From contig NC_083396.1 in NCBI RefSeq assembly GCF_030864355.1, forward strand, positions 496,001-560,000: a stretch of DNA of 64,000 nt, read 5' to 3'. A program made the position numbers and the translations under genes. Below are positions 1-12,200 of the stretch, in pieces. How positions within the stretch are numbered: position 1 is the stretch's first letter; each line of letters begins with the position of its first letter. This stretch comes from Cutaneotrichosporon cavernicola (lineage: Eukaryota > Basidiomycota > Tremellomycetes > Trichosporonales > Trichosporonaceae). The notes under the pieces are model-generated. The model saw only the letters and a program-made list of their open reading frames with translations, did not search any database and was not told where the DNA came from.

Positions 1-1803
1 TCACCGTTAGCCCCCTTAGAGCCCGCCACCCCCGCCACTGATATAGAGCCAGCCGACGACGTAGTGGCCGACGGCCACGCCACTGAGCCAACCGACGACG
101 CAGAGCACGAGCCCGAACTCGAGCCCCTCGCCCCGATCCTGCTGCACACGAGTGGCGGTACACGAGCACTCTTCGTGCCGCCGGAGTACGACGACGGCGG
201 GGAGCAGGTCGACGTGCCAGTCCTCCTGGCTGGTCGGGACGACCTGGCCGACGAGGGCCTCAACGTGCTCTGGGAACACGTGCGTCGTGAACTTGCGAAG
301 GATGGCACAGAGGTGCGCGGCGAGATGGTTGTGACCGAAAAGCAGATGGAGCTGCGTATGGGCGAGGTGAGTGCGAGCGGGAATTTCTTGGCTAGATGTT
401 GACGACAGGACGATACTCACCTCGCCAACGTCACGTTGCTCGACTTACTCGCATTACACGAAGGCTGTGGACTGCCTACACCCGTGCAGCTGTTCGTGAC
501 CGACGAGCCGCACAGGTTCATCACGCGGTTTGAAGCGATCAGACGCGAGGTCGAGGCTGCTGAGGAGCGCGAGCGGAGCCAGGAGGGCAGCGAGGAGTGG
601 CATGAGGAGTGGGAGGGGGAGTACGAGGGGGGAGGGGAGGAGGCGGACGAGGGCGATACCAAAGAAACCATTGAGGGGAAGGAGGCCGAGGCTCTCCAAG
701 AAGGAGAAGAGGGTGGCCAGCCCGTCGACGAGGGCGCTGCTGAGGGCGCGACCGAGGAGCCAGCTGAAGCCGACGTCACTATCGACGCCGAGCTTATCCT
801 GGACGAGGGAGATGTCACTGTTAACGAGGAACTTGTCCAGGACGAAGGCGACGTCACTGTCGACGATGAACATCCCGCCGAAGGTGACGAAGTCGCCGTC
901 GAGCAAGCCCAGGGAGAGGGGTTCGACGCCGAAGGCGACGGCGAGTACTACGACGAAGAGTACGCCGAGGCCGAGGGCGCGGACGAAGCACACACGCCCG
1001 AATGCACCGAGGTTGACGCAGACGCCCACAACCCAGGCGCAGAGGACGCCGACGCAGCCGCGACCGAGGGCGCTGAGGAGGTGGAGGCTGAAGAGCAGCC
1101 CAAGACAGAGCCCGAGGCGGTAGCACCGGCCGAGCACCCCGAAGCCGAAGCTATCAACAGGCCAGAACTGGCCGACGAGCCCACTGTCGAAGAGACTGAG
1201 ACGGCCGAGGCCGACGAGTACGACGACGTGGACGAGTACGGCATCGACCAAATTGGTGATGATGCGCTTGCCGCGTCGGCCGCTGAGCCTGTGGATGAAG
1301 GTGAGCTTCTGCGTCTGCCTTGGCACGCACAGCTGACATCAGATCTGAGCGTCGCGCCCACCCTTGAGGACCAAGAAGACGAGTTCGCTGAAGATGAGGA
1401 TGCAGAGCACGACGAGCTCGCCGAGGATGCCGAAGGCTTCGCTGAAGATGAGCACGATGAACTCGCTCATGGTCGCGAAGAACACGACGAGCTCGCCCGT
1501 GATGACGAAGAACACGAGGAAGACGAACTCGACGCCGACGAACCCCACGACGATGAGGATGAGGAATACGAAGAGTACCACGAGGAGGGTGAGGAGTACG
1601 AAGAATACGAGTACGAGAATGGTGGGAATGAGCTCGAGGAGGGCGAGGAGGACGAGCTCGCGGAGGAGGGTGAAGAGCCGTCGTCGCCGCGGAAACGAGG
1701 GCTCTCCGAAATAGATGAGGGCGAGGAAGTCGTGGCCAAGAAGACGCGGTTGGAGGGTGAGTGCAGCTTTCACATTCGTCGCATGTAGCTGACAGCAGCT
1801 TGA
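1..1803 (+). CDS. Acidic protein of unknown function, 5' end missing
   Basis: The frame is open from base 1, so the gene starts outside the window. Exons: 1-366, 409-1756, and a short last exon at about 1796-1803 reading Ala-Ala-stop. Both introns start GTGAGT and end in GACAG (42 and 39 nt). The first ~150 visible residues look globular, with motifs such as RALFVPPEY, VTEKQMELRMGE and LLDLLALHEGCGLPTPVQL across the first junction. The rest is extremely rich in Glu and Asp and poor in predicted structure. The C-terminus has two basic clusters (PRKR and KKTR) about 15 residues apart, resembling a bipartite nuclear signal. I do not recognise the family. A nuclear role is inference from the acidic tail and basic clusters. 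The last exon is the least certain part, because another AG lies downstream. Confidence 0.7.
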
Positions 1804-2721
1804 TGCGTCTAGACCGCGTCACCGTTGTGTGGCGTCTTGCATTGTTGGCCGCACCTTGTCTCCAACGCGTCTGCCATGAGGCAATGTCGTACCTACCATC
1901 CCTCACTTCTCCACACCACCTCAAATGCCATTATCCACACACCACAACAGCGCCTCAACATTCCAACACGCGTCACCAAGTTCTCGCGGCTAGCCGCATC
2001 CCAGACCCCTACTAACGCCAGCGACCAGGTAAGTCCCCGTTTCTCTCAGCGGCATCCACCCTTATTGGCCTGGCCACCCAAACGAGCCAGTGGGCTCGAT
2101 CTGTCTAGTACCCTGCACGGTATACCCGCGCGATGTTAGATGATTTAATGGCGCTGAGGGTCGCGGCATCGGCACGTGCTACATACGACGCCACAGATAG
2201 CAAGCCGATCCAGGCACAATCGCTGGGGATGACAAGTAGCATTCCACATCAACCTTCAAAGCCACGACCGACGTGTTCCCAACGTTCATCTTACAGGGTA
2301 CACAGCCGGCGTCCGAGTGTGTGCAGCCTGGCGTGTTGCGCGTGTTCGACAAGTCCGTTCGAGAACAGGGTGGAACTGTGTTGCCGGTGGCAGCAGAAAC
2401 GTCGTAGGCGGTCAAGTCCGACCTCAAGTCCGACCTAACGTTCGTTCCCATCGCCATACATGTACAAGTACCCTACATGCGTGGTCGCCCTTGCATGGCC
2501 GTCAAACCAAAGAACGCCCTCTTTCCATTTCCCCTTCCTCCCCGTCTCAAGTTGTGGGTAGACGACCATGGAATATGGGTGACATGGCCTCTATGACGTA
2601 TGCCCGAACTCGCGATCGGCGACCTGGATCTAGTCACCCAAATCAGTCCTCTGTCCTCTGTCCACCTCCTGCTCTTTCCTATTCTCTTCTCTTCTCGCCT
2701 ATTCTCATCTACATCTTGACC
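1804..2721. other. Intergenic region upstream of the oxidoreductase
   Basis: Both strands show only short overlapping open frames without recognisable domains. The last ~80 bases before 2722 are C/T-rich, as in the leaders of other genes in this window, so this is probably the promoter and 5' leader of the next gene. Confidence 0.5.
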
Positions 2722-4590
2722 ATGGCTCTCTGCGCCACCCTCCCTCTCGCTCGCTCCGCGCGGTCCTTCACAACCCGCGTGGCCCAGATCCAGTTCCAGC
2801 TGTTCCAGCGCGGAATCAAGACTACCACCCCCGCGCAGGTTGCACCTAGCCTTGTAGCTAGAGATGGGGGCAACCAGGAGCCGCCGCAGTGCGGTATCAA
2901 TGTCGACACGCCTGTGCGGATGGATACGTGAGTCTGTGTGCAATTGAATTGGCAGATGCCACTCCACGGTCAGCTGCTTCCTCATCTGTCTGAGCTGACT
3001 CCAGTGCATCTCCGCCGCCGCCGGGAGACGACTTTCCCGTCGCGATGATCGGAGCGGGTGTGAGTGGGTCGGAAACTTCCTCACCCCCCCCCCCCCCCCC
3101 CCCCCCCTTCCCCCCTCCTCCCCTCACTCACCACCTGAACCACAGCCGCTCATCACACCTCCCCCTCTCCCGCACCCAACTTCCTGGCACTTTGGCTCCT
3201 TCGAAGCCTCAGGCTGGACGCCGCGCTGACCGCAGAACATCATGTTCGGCTCAAAGGCCGGGCCGTGGAACCACTCCTTCCGCATCGAGCACAAGCTCGG
3301 CCCCCGCCTCAAGGTCGCAGCTCTGATCGACCCGGACGAAGCGCGCGCCAAGGCCGTCCTCGCAACCAAGTGCGCTAGTTTCGTCAACTCAGCGTACAAG
3401 GACACGCAAGTGTTTCCTAACCTTGGTGAATATGTCAAGTCGATCGAGGCGGGGGGGCCTGATCCTCGGTGAGTTCTTCTCTCTCCTCTCTCTCCACTCT
3501 CCTTCCCTCTCCTCTCTCTTCATCGTCCTTCGCAACCCACTCCTCCTTTCTCCCCTAGAAGACGCTCACCCCAGAGCAATCATCGTCGGCACGCCGCCCG
3601 AGTTCCGCGGCGGCGTCACTGGCGGACGTAACCTCGAGCTTGAGCTCCTCAAGTACTTCCCTAGCGTCGGGTACTTTATCGAGAAGCCTGTGTCGACCGC
3701 CCCGATCGGTGAGGTCAAGGAGGTTGCGGCTCAGCTCGCCCAGAACAATAACGTCGTCAGCGTCGGATACATGCTTCGATACCTGCGTTGCGTGCAGAAG
3801 ATGAAGCAGATCATCCACGATAACAAGTTGACGATCATGGCCACGAATGCGCGTTACGTGAGTTGGTTGAGGCGGAGGGCCCAGGGCACACGAAGGAGAA
3901 GAGTTGCGCTTGCTGTTGCGGGATCTCCGTCCGCTGGCTGGTCACTCGCGCCGGTTCCGCTCTGGCAGGCACTAATCCCAGTCCGCCGCGTACCAGTCGA
4001 TCGACAAGCCCGCGTGGTGGGACAAGTCGAAGGACATGGGCCCGGTCATCGAGCAGGGCACGCACTTCTGCGACCTGTCGCGCTACTTTGGCGGTGACGT
4101 AGACATCCCGACCGTGGTAGCTTACAGCGTCGAAAACGACGAGGCGGCGGGCAAGCTCTCGGCCATTCCGGTCAACGAGGACGCCATTCCTCCTGACCAG
4201 CGGATTCCGCGCATAACCTCGGCCGTGTGGAAGTACGTCAACGGTGCCGTAGGGAGCTTCACGCACACGGTCGCGCTGCAGGGCACGCTGTATGACTGCG
4301 AGCTCGAGATCTGGGCCGACGGATACCACATGCGACTGATTGATCCGTACAATGCGCCACAGCTGCTCGTGCGTCGGCCGGGTGATGACCACTCGGAACT
4401 GCATCAGTTCAACGACGACGACCCGTTCTTTTCCGAGATGAGCTCGTTTATTGACGCCGTCGAGGGCAAGCCGGGCGCCCATATCCTCAGCTCGTTCGAG
4501 GACGCCACCAAGACGTACGAGCTCACGTGGGCTATCAGGCTTGCGTCCGAGAAGAGCGCTGAGGCCCGCCGGGCGGCAGGCAAGGCGTAG
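2722..4590 (+). CDS. Gfo/Idh/MocA-family oxidoreductase
   Basis: Exons: 2722-2927, 3005-3059, 3236-3468, 3559-3857 and 3982-4590. The ATG is in good context (gaccATGgc). The Rossmann start PVAMIGAG is split by an intron before NIMFGSKAGPWNHSF. Strand and helix motifs follow (AALIDPDEARAKAV, AIIVGTPPEFRGG, FIEKPVS with the family Lys, SVGYMLRYL). The C-terminal substrate domain has WWDKSKDMGPVIEQGTHFCD. The family uses NAD(P) to oxidise or reduce sugar-like substrates; the substrate cannot be told here. The first ~45 residues (MALCATLPLARSARSFTTR...) look like a mitochondrial presequence. Exon 3 to exon 4 does not join in frame as written: seven Gs at 3451-3457 give the wrong phase. With six Gs the whole model is 466 residues and in frame. 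Intron 2 holds a 24-nt C run. Confidence 0.85.
3084..3107. repeat. Poly-C tract, 24 nt, in an intron
   Basis: An uninterrupted run of 24 C lies inside intron 2 of the oxidoreductase gene. Two other runs of exactly 24 occur at 13420-13443 and 18097-18120. The length may be unstable or limited by sequencing accuracy. Confidence 0.9.
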
Positions 4591-4773
4591 GCATCACAAT
4601 GGAGCAACCGATAGAGTAGCGTTGATGTATCAAAGTGCGTTTCGGAGAGAGCCGCAAGCTAGAACGAGTCGCAGTCAAACTAGTCAGTGGGCGTTAGTGT
4701 TACATGTCATGGCAGAGTCTGCCGCGATTGGGAAACGAAACAAACAAAAACAATGCGTACAACAACCAAAATA

Positions 4774-7700
4774 CTACCCCCCCTCATCCGCACCCTGTGT
4801 GTGATCCGGTGGACTATTGTCCACGTCCCCATCTCCCGCCGCCGCACTCTCCTGACCTCCCGTGCTCGCCTCTCTAGTCCCCCCAGCCTCCTTCCTTGCC
4901 CGCGCTTCGACCAGCTTAGCCTCCATGTCGGTCTGGTGCACTGGCTTGGGCAGGATAGCGTCGGCCCCAGCCTCGCGATACTCGTGCTGGTCCTCCTCGA
5001 GCGCGTTACCCGTACACCCGACGACGAACAGTCGACTCCCGCTCGCGCGAAGTACACGCACAGCCTCGACGCCCGACATCTGAGGCATCTGGTTATCCAG
5101 GAAGACGACGTCGAACTCGTAATCCGCAATGGCGTCGAGCGCGCCCTGCCCGTTATCGGCATTACGCACGTCCGCGCCGAGACGCTGTAGCATGCGAGTC
5201 ATGAGGCGGCGGGTGAGCGTATCGTCGTCGACGACGAGGGCACGCAGCCCGTCTCCGAGTTTGCGGCGGGGCGTGCGGGCCGGACGAACACGGGTGGCGG
5301 GGTGGGGTGGGCCGCAAGTGGGTGGCGGTGGCGGGCCTAGCTGGGACGTGCTTGGCGCTGTCGACGCCGGCTCGATCACGGTCAAGATCGGGGGGTATTC
5401 TGGCGAAGTTCGGCCGCTGGGCGCTGGGGGTGGAGGGCAGGACACTTCCAGTCCCCATCGCTGGTCCCAGTGTACCGAGTTGCAGGAGCTTACGCTCGCG
5501 TTTGAGTTCGCGCGCGAGTGTGTGTGCGCGCCCGCGCCAGAGGCAGAGGGATCGGGCTCGGGTTCGCTCTCCGAGGTCGCGCTCGCACTCACTCTCTCGG
5601 GGAGGGAGGAGAGGTGGCTTCGCCGGGCTCTAGGTTCAGGGGCGCTCGTTCTGCGCTCGTTCAAGAGATCTGGGCCAGCTGGACTCCACCTCATTGGGGC
5701 AGAGGAGGGCCGTTCCAGTCCGCTGACGAGGCTCGGCGAGTCGGGCGCGGCATGTGCCGGCGCGTCAAAGAGGGGGTATTGTAATTCAAACCAGAATGTA
5801 CTGCCCTCTCCAAATTTCGAGTCGACACCAAGTCGGCCACCGCTGATCTTGACGAGCTGCATGACCAGTGCGAGACCCAGTCCCGAACCTTTACCTCCCT
5901 GTCGCCGGCCTATTTCCGTCTGCACGTAGGGGGAGAAAAGGCGATTGTCCACCAAGTCGGAGGGGCGGAGACCGGGCCCAGAGTCGCGTACTTCCACACG
6001 GACGATGGCGAAACGTTTCTCGCGCGAGTGCCGCGACCCACTTGAAGGGGGTATGGAGAGGCGTTTCTCGCTTAGTCCGAGCTCGACGTCATGCTCAATC
6101 GCCGCCGTGCTTGTTCCCAGCGTACCGTCGCTTGGTGGCCCGCCGTCGCTGCGTGCACGCACGTGGGCGTGGTCTGCCACGCCTACACCCACGTTCACGC
6201 CGTCGGGCGCGAGGAGGCACGTCATGACTGTCACGGAACCTGCGCAGGTGAATTTGAGTGCGTTCGATACGAGGTTGCTCAGCATTTGCCTGAGGCGCAT
6301 CTCGTCCCCTACTAGCAGGCCAAGACTGTCAATCCTAGGGTCGAGGACCATACTGAACTCGACGTGGGTTGCGTCCGCTTGACCCCTGTGCGAGAGGGCG
6401 ACGACCTGCACCGACTTGTGGAAGTCGAAGGGCTTGCGCGCCTGCGTAAGTTTTCCCGACTCCATGCGGTTGAACGACAGCACGTCGTTCAACACCTTGG
6501 ATCAGCTTTTGCCCAGTTGCCCAGCTTGGTGTCGTACTCACCTTCTCCATCATGCCCAGACTCGAGCTAAGGCCGTGCACCATGATCTCGTGGTCCTCCT
6601 CCAGGTGCTTGAACACGCCCTCTCCCTCGAGGTTTTGAACTGCCAACATGGCCGTGTTGAGGGGCACGCGCACCTCGTGAAAGATATACGAGACGAACTG
6701 TTTCTTGCTGTGTTCAGCGCGGCGTTCCATAGTCTGCGCGGTCTGCAGTTCGGTATATTGGGTGCGCAGTTGTTGGCGGAGGAGGAAGATCTGCCGGTCG
6801 GCCCGTTCGCGCCAGTACGCCCACAGGCTGATGTAGATGTGATACAGCAGCAGACACACAGGCTGACGAACCCACGGCTGCTGTCTACGCCAGCCAGGGA
6901 GGAACATGATATTCGTCATGATCATGTACACGGCCGCCATCATGACGCAGAGCACGCGCTGGCCCCACAGTCCGATGACTGCGATTGTCGGGAGCCCAAA
7001 TAGCAGCCCGAACATGTACAGGAACATGCGGTTGCCGCACTTGTTCTCCGGCGACCCATCACCATGCTGGTATCCGCAGCGGTACTGCTATCAGCTGGTT
7101 TGCGGGCAGAGGTCCAGCTTGACCCACCATTTCAATGGTCTGCATGTATCCCGTCGACCACGTCGCCAGCAGCACAAATGGCTGGTACAGCCATTGGAAG
7201 CGTCGCGGGCCATTGAAGCCAACCATGAACGGAAGGGGGACGGTGAAGATGCCCACGATACCAATGTACGCGTAGTAATGGTAATCCTCATCTTTGTTCT
7301 GCAGGACCGCAAACAGGGCATACTGGATGAGGAGGAAACACGCCGCGAGCATGGCGCTACTCTTCTCCGCCATCCATCGCTATCGTCAGCCAGATCTTTG
7401 ATATACTCACCTCTCGCGTAAACTGTCGTTCCATGCGTTTGTCAGAAAAGGAGGAATTGGCATAATGAAGCAGCGGAACGAGAATAACGTCTCTCAACCA
7501 ACTCGACACCCCTGGCGTACTAGTCCTCGAACTAGCAACACTAGGCGACTGGATAACACTCTCCTTCTCGATCGTACTGTCGATACTGAACCGCCGTATT
7601 GGACCAAACGACCCATCGACAACAACAGCACTGACGCTGGTAATCTCTCCACTCTCCTCCTCCTCCTCCTCCCTGGGATATCGATACTCGGCATCATCGG

Positions 7701-8007
7701 CCAGCATCCACCCACCCCGCCGTTTTGTGCCGCTGTGTGTGCGGGCGAGATTTGCGAGATTTGACCTGCTCGAAAGACTCCCGGAGGAAGAGGAGGCGCG
7801 ACTCATAGCCGAGGAGAGCACACCCACGTCGGGGTGGGCTGGCGGGGCGAGGTGGCTGGCGAAGGTGCTCAGCGCCGAGCGGACACCGAGTCGACGCGGT
7901 TTCTTGATTCGAGCGCGTTTGCGCGCGGTTACAGGTGCACCTATTCCCGCTGCCACGCCACCGGGCATGCCGGCGGCGCCGGCGCCGCTTAGGTCGTACG
8001 ACGGCAT
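4774..8007 (-). CDS. Hybrid histidine kinase with six membrane segments
   Basis: Exons on the minus strand: 8007-7411, 7379-7128, 7087-6542 and 6495-4774, giving 1038 residues. Residues 1-199 are a low-complexity, Ser/Arg-rich N-terminus. Six hydrophobic segments lie between about 200 and 375. A helical linker leads to the HisKA motif SYIFHEVRVPLN, with phospho-acceptor His at about 420. The ATPase has an N box (LSNLVSNALKFT), G1 (VRDSGPGL) and G2 (GKGSGLGLALV). A Ser/Pro-rich linker precedes a receiver domain with LVVDDDT, phospho-acceptor Asp about 932 (FLDNQMPQMSG) and Lys about 982 (LPKPV). All catalytic residues are present. It should pass phosphate from His to its own Asp and on to a histidine phosphotransfer protein. 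The ligand is unknown; no PAS, GAF or HAMP domain is visible. Intron 1 is only 31 nt. The start chosen is the first ATG of the long N-terminal frame. Confidence 0.88.
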
Positions 8008-8942
8008 GCGCCGGGCTGCCGGGCGGCGGGGCAACGGGGGTGGGTTGGGAGAGGGTATGCCGGAAGGTGGGTGACGGGGTGAGAGGAACGGGGGAGGTGG
8101 GCGGGGGGAGGGAGGAGAGGGTTTGGAGGGAAAAGGGGGATGATGTGGGTGTGAGGAGGGAGGGCGCGAGAGGAGGTGGTGGGAGGGTGGAGGGTTAAGG
8201 TTGAAGGAGGAAGGGGATGAGGTTTTGGGCGGGGCAGTGGGTGCACTGGGTAGGTGACAAAAGTGACCCGGGCGACAAGACGACCAAAGTTGGAAGCGAC
8301 GCGTTTAGATGACGGCGCTGGGGTTCATGGAGGGACTGCGACTATGGAGCAACGATGGATATGGAACGAAGCGAACGACGAGGGTCGAGTAAACTGTGTG
8401 GCTACTGACATACACTCAATTGTCCAGGAGCCGGGAGAAATTGCCCGAGCCATACCGAGCCAGTTGACCCTTGCCCCACCTCTGCACCCAGGATACGAGC
8501 CACAACCAAACTTGTGCGCTTGACTCTTGACCTCTTGACGCTTGACGCTTGACGCATGGCGTTCATCATTCTGCGATCCATCCTGCCAAATCTGCACGTC
8601 ACTTTGGATTGCCTTGCTTGGCCTGCCTTACCTGCCTTGGTTTAGCTTCAGACCTTTCAGACTCTTCAGGCCTGCTAACGCCACGGCGCACTGTGCGATG
8701 CATTGTTGGTTGGTCGTGCCGGCAGGGAGCGCTACCTGATTTCTGAAGTCGCTGATTGTGCCTAACATGTTGATGGAGGTCTGTGCTGGGCTCGGCGATA
8801 TCCTGAGACAGTTAAACTGATGGATGGATTGATAAAGCCCTCTCTTCATCTGCCAAGCTGCCAATTCTGCAAAGCGCAAAGCGCCAAGGCCCATTTACCA
8901 GAATCCTGGATCCAGCCAGTTTCGGCATGCGGCGTCGTGGTA

Positions 8943-8970
8943 GCGAGGTGCGAGGTGCGAGGTGCGAGGT
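8943..8970. repeat. Tandem repeat, 7 bp x 4
   Basis: Four perfect copies of gcgaggt stand head to tail in the intergenic region. Confidence 0.9.
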
Positions 8971-9144
8971 GTGCCGTTTGGCCTGTGAACCACTCGTGGA
9001 ATCATATGCTGAGATCTTGAGATTCCGCAGTCAACGCGGAACGTTGGTACCGTCTACAGTACAGTCCATATCGCTGCGGCCGCCGCGCTCCTGCGTCCTC
9101 GCGCTCACTCACTTGTGACCAATGCAACACGCATGCATCCATGT

Positions 9145-9176
9145 CCCCCCCCTCCCCCCCCCCCCCAAAAAAAAAA
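9145..9176. repeat. C8-T-C13-A10 homopolymer block
   Basis: Eight C, one T, thirteen C and ten A in a row, about 35 bp beyond the stop codon of the 9210-13141 gene. On that gene's coding strand it reads T10 then G13, so it could lie in its 3' UTR. Confidence 0.9.
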
Positions 9177-9209
9177 GAACTACAGAGCAACATCCATTCA
9201 ACGTATACA

Positions 9210-12200
9210 CTACACCCCCATGACAGCCACGCACCCAGCCCAGATCAAGTCGAGCATCTGTCGCCCGCTGTCGCTCAGTCCGGTTCCGCGCCATTCCTCG
9301 TAGCCGGTCGGACCCCATGCGCTCTCACCCTTGCACAAGCCGAGCCGATCAAGACCCTCGAGCACAAACTCGACGCCAGTCGTCTGGCTATGGCACACAG
9401 CGATGACCGTCGGGAAAGCGCGGTTGGGGTTGACCAGGGAGGGGTTGTCCACGACAGACGGAGACCGACTCGGAATCTCATTCAAGCGCCCGTCCATTGG
9501 CGGTGTGTGGATGCCAGCCGCCGGCTTGCCCGTGCGCAGCTGCTCGTTCCATGCCTCGAGAGGGATGACCGGGACTGCGGACTCGGCACGCAGCTCCTCA
9601 GTGTTGACGATCATAGCCACCACGCGGAATCCGCGGAACGGCAACGGTTGCAGGTTACGCGACGCTCTTGATGACGACCGTGACCGGTCTACTTCGTCAT
9701 CCGTCGGCGGCGTCGCAGTCGTCGGCCGCACTGGGACGCGTTTCAACCCGCCGGAATGGTGGTCGGCGCGGTTGCCCCGCGGCCGCAGCAGCTTGGGCAA
9801 CCGCGCCAGCGATGACGACATCGAGCTGCCACCCTCCCATCCCTCGTGGTGAGGCGCCTCGGTGATCTTGAACAGCGTCGACGAACCCTGCCTCTTAGGG
9901 CTGTCGATGAAAGTGGACGATCCCGAGGGGTTGAACGGCGTAAACCACACAAGCAGCGCTTTGCGCGGGCCGCCGACGAAAAACGGGTTGATAAACGCCT
10001 TGGTTTCTGCTGGAGAGTGAAGAGGAGGAGTGGCAGCCCAGTCCGACATGACCGGGACGACCATGGCCAGCGCCTCTTCGGGCACAAATTCCCACCCCTT
10101 GCCCTCCTTCCAAGGGTGACCACCGTTCTGTTCGTCCTCGATGCCAAGACCCAGCGACCCGAACATCTCGTCGGGGTGCTCATCGTCCGCGCTCTCGCTC
10201 GCGTACTTGCTCGAGTGCTGCGACGACGCCGACGCCGAGTCGCTCCGGTCCGAGTTGTGGTGTGGCAGCATGCGGTGTATAGGGGCCGTGGTCTTGAGGC
10301 TACCGCTGGTGCCATTCGGCCAGAACTTGCGGCCGCTCTCCTTGCCCTCCTCAAGCATGTTGGTTGCTTTGAACAACCCGCGCTTGAACACGCCCGAGAA
10401 GCCCTTGTCCTTCTTCTTCTCATCGTCTGTGTCCTTTCTGCCCTTGATGGTCCTCTTCTCCTTCGGGCCCCTCTCGTCCTTGGGAGGGGAAAGCGAGGTC
10501 GGCGAATTGTTCGATGCGCTGGATGTGTTGGAGTTTCGATGGCGCATTGCTGGGACTCGGGGTGGCTGGATGGGGTGAAGAGGTTGGGCCTGTGCGGTGG
10601 CAGTGGCGCCTGAATCCTGACTGCTTGTGCGTCGGCGCTCATCGCTCTCGAGCAGGTCGCCAACGCTTGGGCGATTCCGACTCGCGGCGACGAAGCGGCG
10701 CGAGAAGCGGCTGTTCCGGGATAGTTCGCGCTGTACAGGAATAGGAAGCTTGACGCCGCCATTTTCTGTGTGGGCAGTCTTGGATGTGAGAGCATAAGCG
10801 CTGCACGGAGTGAGCACGAGCGGTGGCGGAGTGCTCCCTGGAGGCTCGCCGACGTTGACCGCGGAGAGAAGCCCCGGCATGGGCTGCTCGAGCTCGTACT
10901 CTCTCGTACTGGCGCGCTTGACGCGCCAGACACTCCCAGACTCAACGGACCGGACATCGCCATTCGGGTAGATTTCGTATCGGCCCGCGCCTGAGGACTC
11001 CCATTCCGCGCGGGGTACTGGCCGTGTCGGATTCTTTCCGACTGGCTGCACAGGTCGAGGGAGAGCGCGGAACGTCCACTCGCCACGGCGGCCTCCATAC
11101 TCGTCGTCATGAGCACCCACAAACAAGGCAAACGAGTCTTCCTCCTCGAGGGGGGGGCGGGCCCCTTGCCCTAGGCTCTCCACGCTTCCCCTCCGACTCT
11201 GGTTGCTGCGACGTTGTGAGCCTTTGCTGCCTTCGCGGCCGAGTTGAGATCGCGAACCAGCGAGGATGAAGTCGATGTCGAACTCGGACAGGTCGACGGG
11301 CTGTGGAGGGTGGAGAGATGGCGGTAGTGGCGCAGGCAGTGGTTCAGAGGCGAGGTTGCGAGCATGAAGAAGATGAGATGCGCGATGCAAGGCCAGTGTT
11401 GAGGGGAGAAGACGGGGCACGGGGTCGGAAAGAGGGAGGAGTGGAGGGAGTGGCCGTTGAGGGGTTGCCTGCAAGGGTCAGCGTTTTTCGTTTGCCTGGG
11501 TGCGAGTTGAGGCCTGCGGCACATGCCATGCCACCTCGTCCTGAACCGCCAGGTCCGCACTCGGCGCACGAGCCTTCGGCTCGCACATCTCGGACCACTC
11601 ACGCCTACGTCTTCCACGTCTGGAAGGTCATCAGGGTTGTCCCACACGGTCTGATCGTCGAACAATGCGGCTTGATCCGCGCGCGGTGTCCGAGGGATGT
11701 TGACCGGCAGGCTCGGGCGTCTTATCTGGATTAGGTCGTCGCTGGTTGTCGTTGAGGGTCCACCTGGTGTCCCGTGCCCGGTTGAAGACGAGCTCGTGCT
11801 GCTCTTGATACGCTCCCAGAGTACCAAGCTCTGGCGGCGCGTCGAGGCTGGCGAAGTAGTCGCAGAGTTGCCGCCCAGGCTGAGGCGTGCTCGAGCGCGG
11901 CGACCTTCTTCCCCATAGGTTGCGGCGAGAAAGGCCCGCCGTTGGCGCTCGGCCTCGGCCTGCTCGGCTTCCTCAAACGCTGAGGCCTCCGACTTCTTGG
12001 CCCATGAGAGCTGTGCGATACGCTGAAGCGAGCCGGCGGCTCCGTCCTGCTCCTGCTCGGCCGAGTTTATCGAGCCAAACTTGAATCCTCGCCTTATCGT
12101 CGCCTGGCCGAGATCACTTTCACCACTGCCCCTTCGATCACCTGTACTGGTCCATGCCCCATAGTAGAGCTGAGGCAGACTGCCTCGCCTACTCTCTGCC

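Larger units (their letters stand above)
8008..9209. other. Intergenic region, promoter side of the histidine kinase
   Basis: It lies between the 5' end of the kinase gene and the 3' end of the next minus-strand gene. The first ~250 bases next to the kinase are strongly G-rich on the plus strand (C-rich leader on the coding strand). I see only short repeats and a C/A homopolymer block, no gene. Confidence 0.5.

Noticed and set aside
454..1326. 290-codon minus-strand frame over the acidic protein
   Set aside because: Glu/Asp-rich codons (GAG, GAC) read as Leu and Val on the other strand. It is a mirror of the acidic gene, not a membrane protein.
5129..5929. 266-codon plus-strand frame over the histidine kinase
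   Set aside because: Antisense to the receiver and linker region, no recognisable fold.
9743..11131. 462-codon minus-strand frame overlapping the RRxS protein
   Set aside because: Same strand, shifted frame, Arg/Ser-rich and without domains, while the chosen frame has consistent intron phases.
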